DNA of 64,000 nucleotides from Ulva prolifera. Its lineage: Eukaryota; Chlorophyta; Ulvophyceae; Ulvales; Ulvaceae. The notes under the pieces are model-generated. The model did no database searches, was not told the origin of the DNA, and saw only the letters and a list, made by a program, of their open reading frames with translations. Positions 37,153-48,510 of this stretch are shown piece by piece. Location of the stretch: contig CM041200.1 of NCBI GenBank assembly GCA_023078555.1, forward strand, positions 9,668,356-9,732,355. Direction: 5' to 3'. Numbering within the stretch: the first letter of the stretch is position 1; each line of letters begins with the position of its first letter. The position numbers and the translations under genes are program-made.

Positions 37153-40100
37153 ATGGAAGGCAGCCCGCTCGACACATCTACCATTGGGTACGTGCAATCG
37201 TTGCAGCAGTTCTGTGTCGAGGTGCTGCAGCTGCCTGAGTACACGCCCGCTGCCACGCACGACAGCGACAGCGACCTCGCGAGGAGCTGCCGCGACCACA
37301 TTCAGCGGAACAGCAATCACCCGAATCAGGACTGCATTCTGCAGCTTGACAAAGACGGACCTTTCCTTCGCTGGACATTGCCCAGGGGTGGCCATGAGTT
37401 CAGGCCGCAAGGTGAGATGTGTACCACGACGACTGAACCTGCACCGACATCCGCGAAGATTCCGCATTCCTGCATTCTCACTTTGCTGTACTGTGAATAC
37501 ACCCACATTGCGATGTGCTTTTGCCATTAGTCTGGCATCAACCATGTTCCGCATGCACACCATGCCGCAGCTGTTTGCACCGCCGGTGTCCCCGTCTCCT
37601 TCGCGGCCAGACCTTCACTTCGTCACATGCTGCTAATGCGCAGTACCTTCTGCTAAACGGCTGCTTCGTTGTTCGGCCATCTTCGTGGTGGCGGAATGGT
37701 CTCGTGCTGCAGGTCTGGGGCATGTTGACATGTCCTCGTTTGAGAATGCAACGATGGGAATGCATCCTCTGATCGTCGTGACTCTGCCTCTCCTTTGCAG
37801 TCTGTAAGGCACTCTATGACCCTGCTGATAGCGTGTGCAACAACGTGGAGATCAAGCCTAGCTCACGCACCACACCGGCGGGGCTAGTCGCCTACGTCAT
37901 GGGGCAGTTGGATGGCAGCCGCACTACTTCCCACAGCGTGCATGCCAGGCGTCACCTGAAGGAGGGTGAAGTAGTCATGCTCTACCAAGGGCACGTCTTG
38001 ACTGCGGACGAGGAGAAGAAATACCAGGGCATGTTGCCTCCATACGAGGTGCGAGCACTGACAGCCATCGCGAGTGCTGCTGCTCGTGCAAAACACACAC
38101 TGTTACCTACATAACCTCACCGAGCTCTGGGCCTCAGCTGGAGCCCGTTCACGCTCACTGCATTTGTCTCTGCAGTGTGCCTACATCTGATGCATGCCTT
38201 CTGCTTTCGCTGCACCCCCTGGTGCCACCTGACCCTCGATTGCTCCTGCAGAATAGCTGCGCGTACTCCTACTTTGAGACAATCCCTCTGAGCAAGACTG
38301 AGACTACAGAGATCCTCCTCAGCAGCCCGTGCGCCACCCCACAGCACTGTATCCTTCTGTGTTTTTGCCCTGGTGTCACTGTTTCTACTTTCTGTGGATC
38401 TGCGTTGCTGTCGTCATGCGGAACTCGAGCACGCAACCCCCCCTACGCATGACTCTTTTCAAGCCCGCAAGAAACGCGGCTCCATTGATCGGCCTGTCCA
38501 CGTGAAGCAGATGGTCAGCGTGACATCACAATGCCCATGCCGTTTCTTTCCGCATAACGCCCTCACCAGGCAGTTTGCTAACGGAGTGGCCGGGACTGTT
38601 GTTGTGTCACGATACTGCAGGCGCTGGAGTCTGTGGCGGCCTGTGCTAGCACGCGGTGTTGAGCCGCCTTGCAGCATTGTCTGGGCTGGCATCCAGATTT
38701 TATGTGCGAACATACGCCATTTCTCTATGTGACTGCGTCGACGACCCAACGCTGGTGTGTAGGCCTCGCCTGGAAGTGCCGAGCTCGTGGGGCGGCTTTC
38801 TCAACGACTGCTCGAACCTCGAGGGGGCGCTGGGCGAGAGACTGGCAAAGGACGTCACCGAGCTCGCGGTGCTGCTGACATCAGACGAATGCGAAGTAGA
38901 TGACTGGATCCGTGGCTGCAGCCAGCGCCGCGAGCCGAACCTGAGGATGCTCCCGTGCGTCAGGTTTGACGTCCCCGCCAATGGGGAGGTGTCCAATCCC
39001 CAATTCTTCATGGTGCGCTCGCTGCGATGCCTTGGCACCGTCGTGTGTGGGGGCGTCAAGGTACAGGAGGACTGTGTGTCAAACTCTGCACACGTGATGT
39101 GCGCCCACGCTGTCTGCTGCACAATGCATGCTGTGGTAGTAATCGGCAGGTACATGCACCAGCAGACCTCGCGGCCAGTGCGGGAGCGACCCGGTAATGG
39201 AGTTGTGACCTCACAGTATAGGACCTCGCAGTAGCTGCGCGCTCAATGACAGCCCCAATGGCAGCCCCAATGGCGCACCCAATGGCGCACCCAGTGGCAG
39301 CCCCAATGGCGCACCCAATGGCGCGCCCAGTGGCGCACCCAATGGCGCACCCAGTGGCGCACCCAATGGCGCACCCAGTGGCGCACCCAGTGGCAGCCTG
39401 TTCGCATACCGATGGGACTATGAGCCCAGGTCCGTCCATGCGGCTGGGCTCAGCCTGATGGACTGCCTTGCCAAAGTAGCACCAGAGAAGCATGAGAGGA
39501 CTGCACGGCCGCAGGCATCTGCCATGTCGGGACATATCCACCCCATCGCCAAATCTCTCACGCTGGCGAGGTGTGTGTGCAGGCTGGTGAGATGATCAAG
39601 GATGCCCTGCCTGGCGAGGAGCTGCTGATCACATACGGCCAAGCGTACTTTGAGGAGCAGCGGGCACTGATTGCGCACTGCGTACGCGAATCCTTGAAGG
39701 CGTGGACGCTGCGCAAAAGCCTGACAGACACATTCCGCACCACCAGCATGACGCTCCTGCAGACCCTGGAAGAGCTCGTGATGGTGAGCCGCATCCTCCT
39801 GTGCTCTCGACGATTGTTGCATGGATTTGCAGCTCCTGGCTCGCGGCCTTTCATGCAATCCCAGTGCTTCCATGCATGGCGTGTGCATGGCCAATATGCA
39901 TGGCCCCTGCATGGACTCAGCACTTCAGTGCTTGCCTATATGCCATTGTGTTCTGAAGCACTGAGTGCTTTCTCTGACGCCATAATCTCCGACACAGGAC
40001 TCAGCGCTGTGACGCGAGGTGAAGGCGCCGCCTTTGTTTGAGTTGGCACCAGGTCTCGGGGCACACATGGGCCTCCGCTGTCCTAATGAACGCGAAATCC

Positions 40101-42179
40101 ACACGCATTCGAATCATCTCGTTGCACAACCCCAGATGATCGACTGCGCAGCGTTGCAGTACGCACTATTTAATCCATGAGGCACCCTAGCATACTCACT
40201 GTACACACCATCACGGGGCAGATCTTCCTGGCAGTGCTGAGCCGCCGTGCAGCGTCCCTGCGGCTGCCATACAGACATCACATGACCTCTCCCAAAATGT
40301 ATTTTGTGACCGGTCTTGGCCTCATAACACGGTTTCCTGGATGACCATCGTCAGCATCACTTGCAACAGTTGTCGATCATGAGAGTGGAACGCTCCATCT
40401 TAGCCTGGTGTTGCTGTGCAGGAGTTTGCTGCGCCAGCTGCAGGGCACGCAAGCCGACAGCAGGTCAAGGCCCTCGAGGCCGCTGTAGTCGTCCTCTCGC
40501 ACATACACGACGACTCTATCATGGGTCGGCTCGACCTCACCATCCAGACATTCGTCAGAACTCTCGAGACCCTCAAAGGTGGGAGTGGCGCCACTGCCGT
40601 GCCGCCGCCGCTGCCACCGCACCGCCCCCCCTCGGCGCCGCTGGAGCTGGCTCCATGCATCAGTGCGCCTCTAGCCGCGGCTGCTGCGGCCCAAACAGAC
40701 TCTCATCCAGCTGACACGGAGCCTGCGGGGCCATCCATGCATGCCGCGACCGAGTCCACTGGCGGCGGAGACACCGAGCGGACGACGGACGGAGACGCCG
40801 CCTTCTCTGCACCGGCGGCGACGAATCGCGGCCATGGCGAATGCACCAGTCCCCTTGACGAGGCACGGGAGGACGGCGGTGCTGGCCCTGCGGGGATTAT
40901 GCATTTTGCCACTGTGAGCCCGACGCCGGGGCTGCCGTGTGCTGATGTAGACATGGATCCGTCACCGCAAGAGGGGTCTGCGCGACACTCACCAGAGGCC
41001 GGACCACCGGCCGATCGCGGAGATTGCTGGCAGGGTAGTGGAAGGGGTTCCTTTGTGTTTCATGGAGAAAGGGGAGCACGTGGTGCACACGGAAGACCGG
41101 AGTTACCAGCAGCAGGTGCAGCGGGGCAGAGAGGACCCGAAGCTGTCGCCCACAGCCGCGAATCAAGCCCCGCTGCGGAGCCGCCGTCGCTGACTCCGAC
41201 CATCCTCGAGGATGCTGCGGCAGCGCCCGGTTCGCTGACCCGCGACGGCGGCTCAGCCGTGTCGACGCAGAGGGAGCCCACCGTTGAGCCCGAAGCGGCT
41301 CCGCCTCTCGCAGCCGGGTGCCAGAGCAGCCCGTTTCAGGCGGATTCCGGGGTGCGTGAGGGCCTCGCGGCTGCGACGGACCACCCCTACGCCATGATCA
41401 ACCAACTGCGGCGGGACGCTGGCATCGTGTCGGACGAAGACGTGTATGGCGGCGGCTTGGATACGCCGCCGTCGCCGCCGCCCGCTGCCGCATCATGCCC
41501 CGGCGATGGTGGCAGCGGCGCGGCGGCGTGCAGCGGGAGTGGCGCTGCCGCGGCTCCACCCGGTGCGGGGGCGGTCGCCGACACTGCGCATGGGACTCAT
41601 GCGTCTGTGTCTGCAGACCCCGGTGCGGCTGTGGCAGTGAAGCAGGAGCAGCATAGCAGCGGCCGGCGGGAAGGGGCCAGCATCGGTACTGGTAGGGACC
41701 TTCACACTACAGCAGCGCCAGTACATCGCTCGCATGGGGTAGGCTCGGGCAGTGGGCGCAGGGGGGGTAGCAGGGATCGATCGCCATGGGTCTCGGGCGA
41801 CGGCTCACGGGCAGCATCTGTGTCTACAGGTGGTCAGTCTGCGGCCCCTTTGCCTCGGTCGCATTCGGGGGCCGGCACTGTCCGTGCGTCGTCGGTCGCA
41901 CAGGCCAGAGGACTCCCCTCTGCCGGCAACACTTCGAATAGCTCATCTCGCCGCCAGCGTACGCCAAGCGCACGCGGCGCGCGTGTGAGTGCAGCGGGTG
42001 CATCTCACAGGGTGTCACATGGGCAGCGCGCCGCTGCGCCGGTAGCTGAGCCATGTGCCGGTGAAGATGACCCTGCCGATAGTGACATCGAGATCGTCGA
42101 GATGGACATAACTCGCAACAAGACTGATATCCACTTTGGGAATTATATTCCGGGTGGAAAACGGCGACGGAAAAGTTAG
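37153..42179 (+). CDS. SET-domain protein, probable lysine methyltransferase
   Basis: Predicted S-adenosylmethionine-dependent protein lysine methyltransferase. Exons: 37153-37411, 37801-38048, 38252-38348, about 38464 to 38515-38605 (end unresolved), up to 39060, 39583-39783 and 40422-42179; the phases I could test agree. The start ATG (TCCATGGAA) is the first after an in-frame stop, but an upstream exon is possible. The SET domain begins with ARRHLKEGEVVMLYQGH, has a loosely matching centre (SWGGFLNDCSN, in place of the usual RFINHSC), and ends with PGEELLITYGQAYFEE at about 39613-39660. Between its halves sits a long, unusual middle (RKKRGSIDRP, then an acidic stretch). Behind it, EEL then a helical segment (RQQVKALEAAVVVL) and a 500-residue Ala/Gly/Ser-rich tail end in a basic KRRRKS. 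No pre-SET or post-SET cysteines are seen. Because the NHSC motif is altered, activity and substrate (histone or other) are uncertain. Confidence 0.8.
39244..39395 (+). repeat. 12-base minisatellite in SET gene intron
   Basis: About 12 units of CCCAATGGCGCA / CCCAGTGGCGCA and variants. All three plus frames are open through it (NGAP/SGAP, HPMA, RTQW), which mimics coding. Phase places it in a 522-base intron (39061-39582): joining 39060 to 39583 gives a continuous SET C-terminus, GGVK then AGEMIKDAL. Confidence 0.85.
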
Positions 42180-42369
42180 TGTGTGAGGTCTACTGTGGTT
42201 GATCATCAGCAGGAGCACTCACGTGGTATCCGTTGGGGTGTCAGGTTAGACAGGCGTGATATGATTTTTCGTGGTTTAAATGTAGAGTTCTTTGTGTGAA
42301 CCATCCTTCAGGTGTGAAGTCAAGTCAAGGACACATGCATGGAACTGGAAAGTGTAGATCTCATGGTGC

Positions 42370-42601
42370 ATCGTGGTGTGTTTTTACTGAAGCAAGGAAG
42401 AATGCACTGCAATCGCCATGTGGGATTGCGAGTTTCAGGTTGTGCGAGCTGTTGCAAAGCGCCGTAGAGTTGACAAAATTTCCGACGGTGTTCAAGCGAA
42501 ACATGCCCTCCTTTCATAGCAGATGCCACACGCCCTGCAGGCTGCAGCGAGTCGCATGTCACCGAGGCCGACAATGCAATTTTCTATTAGACCTGCACTG
42601 A
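42370..42601 (-). pseudogene. Decayed fragment of NRPA1 exon 7
   Basis: This intergenic stretch aligns with exon 7 of the polymerase I gene (33520-33774) on the same strand. The clearest part is 42456-42601 against about 33640-33783: shared blocks include AAAGTTGAC / AGAGTTGAC, GGCCCTCCTT / TGCCCTCCTT, CACGCCCTGCAGG and, at the end, AGACCTGCAC, which is the 3' splice site of exon 7. Presence of the splice site shows duplication of genomic DNA rather than of a spliced RNA. The frame is no longer open to the family sequence, so it is a relic. Identity looks like 60-65 percent by eye. Confidence 0.8.
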
Positions 42602-42941
42602 CGCGGCCATACATGAGGCGTGCAAATATGGAAAACCAGACATTTACAGTCTGACATGGGCCACACACCCAACGATGGGCCCTGCTAGCGCAGAACTGTG
42701 CTCATTATCCGGCAAAGTATGCCGAGATGTGATCATTGTGACAGGGTCTGCAATGTGTCAGACACTCAGGATTTGATCTGCATCAAAAGATGTGATCCAG
42801 AACATGTGATCCGATGCAGCGCTGCAACACGGTGTGCACGATGATGAGTGTGCGCGCTACTGTCGTTCTAAGCGCCAACCTTCCGGCGCCGTAATTCTGC
42901 CACCGTCCGGGTGATGAGAGGACACCGGGATCACCTATAGC

Positions 42942-42950
42942 TATATATTA
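42942..42950 (+). promoter_or_regulatory. TATA-like element upstream of beta-helix gene
   Basis: TATATATTA lies about 130 bases upstream of the first supported exon of the parallel beta-helix gene. Position and sequence fit a TATA box; there is no transcript evidence. Confidence 0.35.
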
Positions 42951-43077
42951 GTAGTGCTGGTTTGTCGGGCCTGATCGCATCCTCACACACTTGATGCAGC
43001 AACTCAGCGACCTATGTGTCCACAAGCACAAACCAACCACATATCCATGCATGTCAGCTAGAGGACACTATACCTGA

Positions 43078-45067
43078 AGACGGAGCGTGGGCCGCATCCT
43101 CGTAGGGCCCCCCGGGCTGCGCAACGACACCTCCGGCCGCCTCCACGCGGTTCTCGCGCAGCCGCTGTGCAGCAGCGACGACCCCCTCAAGCCCGCGCAG
43201 GCCTCGAGGCGCTCCGCGGTTGCGGCGGTCCTGCAGCACCTGTGCTGTGGCGGCGGCGCGGAGCGGCCCGACACAGGCGACGGCTCAGCGCGGGCGGAAG
43301 GTACCTCGACCGTGGATAGCAGTGCGGACGAGGCAGTGGAGGCGGTGGAGGACGAGGATGGTGGCGCAGCGTCCACCGTGGGGGATGATGCAGCCCATAG
43401 CCACCATGGTCGTCCCGCCAGCTCATGTGACGCTGGGGGCAGCGGGTCGGCTGGCCCCCCGGCTATTCAGGGACCGCAACACCGGCCACGGGCCTGGGTG
43501 GCGTTCCTCTCGCCGCACGACTTTGCTGCAGGTGGAGCTGCTGTGACCAATACATCTCAGGCCTGTGCCACCCTCAGGTGGTGTCCTCACAGGCGATTGT
43601 GGCACACACCGAGGTCACTGATGTGCTGCCGTCCCCTGAACATGTAGGGCAAGGCCGCTTCTCCGGCCATGGGTACCATGTTTCGTCAGGGAAGGTGGAG
43701 GTGCGTGGCGGTGCTGTGCGGGGGTGTCTGGTTGCGGCCAACCTGGAGAGCTGGTACGCAGCGGACAAGCCCTCAGTGCTAAAGTTCGAAGAGACTCTTT
43801 TCGAAGACAAATGGGCAGGGGTGCACGTCCGCGGGGGCGGGCACGTGGATGCAATCCGATGTGACTTCCGGATGCTTGGCTCAAGAGACAGCGTGTTGTC
43901 TAGGCATGCTGCCAGTCTTGCGGCCGGGCAGGAAGAAGCCAAGTTTAACGGAGCAGACCTGCACGCGATTCAGCTTCAGCCTGCTGCTTACGGTGCCAGC
44001 CTGCAGGAGTGCTCATTCCTGGGATACATTGTGGACATTCAGAGCGAATGTGATGGCACAGTCGATGTCAAAGGGTGCACATTTCTGGCGGGCCGACAAG
44101 GCCTGGCGCGGATTAGGCTGGTAGGCCCTGTGTTTGTTGATGGTTGCACATTTGAAAGTGGTTGCATGGGCATTTGTGTAGTCTTAAAGGATGGTGTGCG
44201 GCGGGTGGTGCAGGGGTGCCAATTTCTGGCCGGGGTTGATACTGCCGTCATCGTGGAGCGGGCAGTCTGGGCCCCTGACAGCAAGGGAGGGATTGCCATA
44301 ATGAGATGTACATTCACTGGCTGTGGCACTGCAGTCCGTGCCATATCCGGGGGGTCAGCGTATGTCGAGCATTGCGACATCACGTGCGCGGAATACGGCA
44401 TATTCGGCGGTACCCCTCCAGTGATGCGTCACCTGACTCGCCCGACAGTAGAACGCGTGAGGGTGTATGACTGCAAGGTGTCAGCACGAAGGGCGGTGAT
44501 CCTGTGCGGGCGGGTGAAGGCGGAGCTGGAACGATGTGTGATCGAGTCATGCGAGTTTGGCGTGTACGCTGTACATAGCTCGACAACATGCATCCGAGAA
44601 ACATCGATCTCAAAGTGCAGTCGCGAAGGCGTCAACGTCGGGAATGACGAGCTGGCAGATGCAAAGTGCGGTGCATGTGGCAGGGATGAAGCATCGCTGA
44701 TGGCGGCTGCATGGGCTGCTGCAACGGGGCAGGGGGGCAGTGCATGCTCTGAGGTGCCGCAGTGCGTGCACGACGGCGCCGCTGCCGCGGTGGAGCTGCA
44801 GGGGGTAGACTTGTCGCGGTGCGGCACGGGGTTGCTAGTGTTGCAAGGGGGAAGGTAAGTGCGAGGCGGGTGCGGGCAGCTGACTGCGCGGCAGCATTCA
44901 CTGTTCTGCGCCTGGCTCATGTCAACTGTTTTGAGGGTTGCAGTGTAGAGGGGTGCGGAGGGGGGGCGATGGCGTGGTGGATGCTGGGTCCAGAGGAGGG
45001 CTTCCGGGTGGAGGCAGCGGAGGTTGTCATGCCCGGCATCGATGTGATCGAGGCCAGTGCTCTGTGA
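43078..45067 (+). CDS. Right-handed parallel beta-helix repeat protein
   Basis: The main exon, 43561-44854, encodes many short repeats of the type seen in pectate-lyase-like beta helices: turns such as FSGHGYHVSSGKVEVRGG, VDVKGCTFLAGRQG, VFVDGCTFESGCMG, AYVEHCDITCAEYGIF and AELERCVIESCEFGVYAV, spaced 22-30 residues. A final exon 44944-45067 follows an 89-base intron (44855-44943, GTAAGT to GTTGCAG) with matching phase. The N-terminal part (43078-43531) is open, begins LVGPPGLRNDTSGRL, and becomes very acidic (EAVEAVEDEDGG). Its junction with the main exon is unresolved: a 29-base gap fits in phase but is too short for a usual intron, and a donor at 43301 also fits. The start codon is not identified. 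Such proteins include F-box partners and carbohydrate-active enzymes; no catalytic residues or signal peptide are visible, so I give no function. Confidence 0.75.
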
Positions 45068-46890
45068 GGCTTGCTCAGAGCAGTAACTTGGAATCCTTTA
45101 GAACCTGGCGTGCGCTATGTTGGCGTATGTTCCCTGATGGCTGATGTGCATGCATGTGTGAGTAGGCTTCAATAGAAAAATCCAGCCACAAGTGACCCTG
45201 CTCACATCAATGCATCCTAACACCGACGTCCAAGGCGCACAAACACCACCCAGACCTACGCGCACCCACCCACAGTGACATATATCATAGCCGCGCCTGA
45301 GGCGGCTCAGAATGAGCCTGCCCGGCCGGGATTCACGAGTGACGGCAGCCCCGAGGACCCGCACTCTCCCCACAAAGCCCGCAGCAGCCTCGATAATTGC
45401 GAGATGCATGCGTCTCTCTGGGGAACCTGCATCCGTCCATGCCAAGCCTGTGCAGACCGTGGCGGTTGTGCATGAGCAAGCCACATATTGAGCAGCCAAT
45501 CCCACGTGCAGCGGTGGCCACCGGCGGCCCGGAGCAGAAACTTCGGACCCAGCTGGGCCCAGGCGAGATTGTGAGAGCAATGGGCAAAATTTCGAACTGT
45601 GACTCCGCAGCTCCGCGGTCGTCCTACTAGTATGGCGCGCTTGCCAACAGAGCTGCTGCCTCGGGAGTAATCTGTGCTCGCAGTGACGCCCGATTGGGGC
45701 GGACAGTGCTGCTAATTCAACACATGAACGATACACCGAGATATTTTGCAGACCACGGCCAATCCACTGATACAGAAAATACTCAAAATATTATGTCAGG
45801 AACATACGATATCACATATCGCATGCAACTCGAGATACGTGCAAAAGCTGCCGCGCAACGCGTTGACGTGGGGTCGGTGGGTTACTGGGACAGAGCATGA
45901 GAGTAGGTAGCACCGCAGAGCCCGGATTTGGATTTTAAACATGCAAGCCAGCATGCGGGGTCATGAGCGCCTGAAGCATCTGCGTACAAGTGAGCGCTTG
46001 TCGCATGTCGCCGATGCTGTGCCATGGCCCGTGGCGACACTTCCGCTCATACAGTGGCCTGACATAAGCAGTGAAATATTTCCTTCGTTTGAACGCGCCT
46101 CTGGAGAGAGGAAGACTATTTCCGGCTCGTTGACCGCAGCTGTCAAGATGGTGGATCCGCAGCGCTGCCTGTTCTCCAGCGGAGAGGCAGAGTAACCGAG
46201 AAGATAATCTCTACGGGACCATAAATGCTGACGTAGCCTTGGAAGTGGTGCCTGCGCCCACCAGCCTGGCAGATGTATGAACAGCATGTGTGGGCGACGC
46301 ATGAGGGGGCTGACGCATGAAACAGGCACGCAAATGCAAATCCGCAGTACCTTCAGGCACGTGCGATAGTAGCCGCGCTAGGGATCAGGCGAAGAATACG
46401 CAATTTGTTAATGGAATGCAGGTGGAGAGGCGGGTAGCACAGCGAATCCAGCACGCAGGAACACAATGACCAACACGGTCCCACGAAGTGCAAGCAGCGT
46501 GGCCCCTTATGCCACAATGCCTTGCCGTTTGTAGCGGCGCCGGAGGCTGTTATGGTACGTATTCTAGTTATTTTATCCATAAAGCTCATGGTAGCATATT
46601 TACTCTTGCCATTTCTGTTTGTGCGCCAGAACTTTAACAGCGATCGAGGAAACAGTCGAGCCATGGCGCCTGCGCAACGAAGAGCGGGCAGATCTCATCC
46701 AATAATTTATTCTAAAACAACACTCATATATCCACATGATCTTACGACGAGTCTCCACCGAGCTATGTTGTGACGGACTGCAGCTACAGCTGCAGGCATG
46801 CCTGCAGTCAACACGCATGGCTGCATTTTCCAGACATCAAGATCGGGCACGAAAATTTGTGTGGGGTGTTACAAGGACAACAGTTGTGTG
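45068..46890. other. Intergenic region, no supported gene
   Basis: About 1.8 kb between the beta-helix gene and the next candidate. Frames on both strands at 45300-45630 and 45940-46330 are open but show no family signature and no consistent splice phase. I see no repeat of note. Confidence 0.4.
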
Positions 46891-46899
46891 AACAGTTGT

Positions 46900-47661
46900 G
46901 TGTCTCTGACCTGTGCTACTCCGGGTCCAGGTGCCCTCAGCAGCACGCAGACGCCTGGGTCGAGGAAATGTGTCCTATGGCTCCAGAACTGCAGCAAGGG
47001 GAGCCAAGTTATGCAGAGTACCGCCAGCAGCCAGTAGATCTGTTGCTGGGTGCTTGCGTCTGTCGCAGTGCTGAAGAAGGTGCGTTCTGCTGCCGAGGCA
47101 CTATCTGCACATGGTCTGCGGGGGTGCGATTGGCCAGCCATCGGGACGATGCATAATTGCATAGCCACATCCATGATACCGACAATATTTGATCACGGGA
47201 ACATACATGCACACCTGCTCGCCTGCAGAATGGTCGCCACATTGTGCTGCTTGCCATTGGAGGTGCTCCACAATATTTCTGATCTGTGGGAGCCATAGCG
47301 GGTTTGCAAAGCACGCAGCCTGCATGGACCATACCTTGGTGATGCACACGTTCTCAGCGAAATCTTCATCTCTGACGGCCGTTTTGGGGTCAACATCGTT
47401 AGGTCTGCCAGACGGAAAGTCAGAGCTGTCTTTAGCATATCGTGCTCCCGCCTCGCCGCTGAGCGTGCTGACGCATTGCATTCTAGGGCAAAGGTGGCCG
47501 TGGCGGAGGAGCTTCTGAATGCCGACGACATGGAGTTCCTGCAGAACCTGCTGCGCACGACCAAGCTTTCACACACGGCCGATGTGGCAGTAGCGTCAGC
47601 TGCGCCAGAGGCTCCATGCCAGGACCTGCTGGAGGTTGCGGCGCTATCGGCAGAGTTCTGA
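46900..47661 (+). CDS. Candidate gene D, unknown product
   Basis: The last exon, about 47300-47661, is convincing as coding: it runs from VCKARSLHGPYLGDAHVL through a basic helix RSARRKVRAVFSI and EELLNADDMEFLQNLLR to a stop at 47659. It starts after an acceptor-like CCATAG. Two upstream stretches are plausible exons in other frames: about 46900-47040 (CPQQHADAWVEEMC) and about 47060-47150 (LKKVRSAAEALSAHGLRG). Joins are not resolved. I do not recognise a family. The short intergenic space to the convergent minus-strand gene E (47989) is unremarkable. Confidence 0.4.
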
Positions 47662-47988
47662 GACCGCACTCGATCGCTGTGCGCTCCCCACACGCCGGCA
47701 TGTATAGAAACACGCCGGTGCATGTGTGTGCTGATCAACAGAGCGCCACCGGCAGCAGTGCAAATGGCAGACAGACGACGGTGGTGGCTTGGTTAAACGT
47801 GACAGAGGCAGTGTAGGACCAAGCGCACATCCCGCAGCTGCGGCGGCAGTGCCGGCGCCGATGCGTCACATGTGTCGGCCGACTGCACAGCCGCACACAG
47901 GACACCTCCGGCGTTAGCTGTCACCACACTCCAGAGCAATGCCGCAGCTGCGCGGGAGGTTCCGGCTGGCCTCAGCGGCAGCGTTGCC

Positions 47989-48442
47989 TCAGATGCCCAG
48001 GAACGGCCCGTACGCCCTGCCCCGCATGCTTGACCCCACATGTGCATGCATGGGTGCACTGCTATCCGCAAACAGGGTCACTGCCTCCTCCTTCGACCGA
48101 AGCTGGTCAAGCCGCGGTGTGGCAGTGCCACCGTCACCCTCGATTGTATAGTGGTCACCGGGAGATGGTGACGTTGGGTGTCCCTGGCATGTGTGTCTCC
48201 TTTCTGGTCCTGCTGTTTGGTGATCCACTCCACAAAATCAGTGACTTGATCCTCACCTGCCTCACAATGCCACTTACGGCTGTCTGCAGGGTGAGCTCTC
48301 GTTGAGCTGAGCGGGGCACGCGCTCTGCGACATATACATCAGTGCAGCGCGTCTGTGGAGTGAGCGGGCCGGTAGCTTCAATGACCTGAAGCAGAGGGGA
48401 CGGCGAGAGCGCGGTGCAGACGGAGCCGCAGCGCGCCGCCAT
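47989..48442 (-). CDS. Gene E: small protein of unknown function
   Basis: Two exons, 48442-48257 and 48138-47989, join in phase 0 across a 118-base intron (CAG then GTGAGG; acceptor ATCGAG), giving 111 residues. The start sits in a strong context (CAACATGGCGGCG). The protein begins MAARCGSVCTALSPSP, has a polar middle (RLDQLRSKEEAVTLF) and ends GRAYGPFLGI. No signal peptide, membrane segment or known motif is seen. It is divergent from candidate gene F, whose first visible exon lies 70 bases away. Confidence 0.5.
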
Positions 48443-48510
48443 GTTGCCCGCCCGTGTGGAGCAGCGAGTTCGCGAGACCGGGCCAGGAGCTCGAGGTCGG
48501 CGATGTGTAG

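Noticed and set aside
39246-39458. Pro/Ala/Met-His repeat protein in the SET gene
   Set aside because: All three frames are open through a 12-base minisatellite; phase shows it is intronic.
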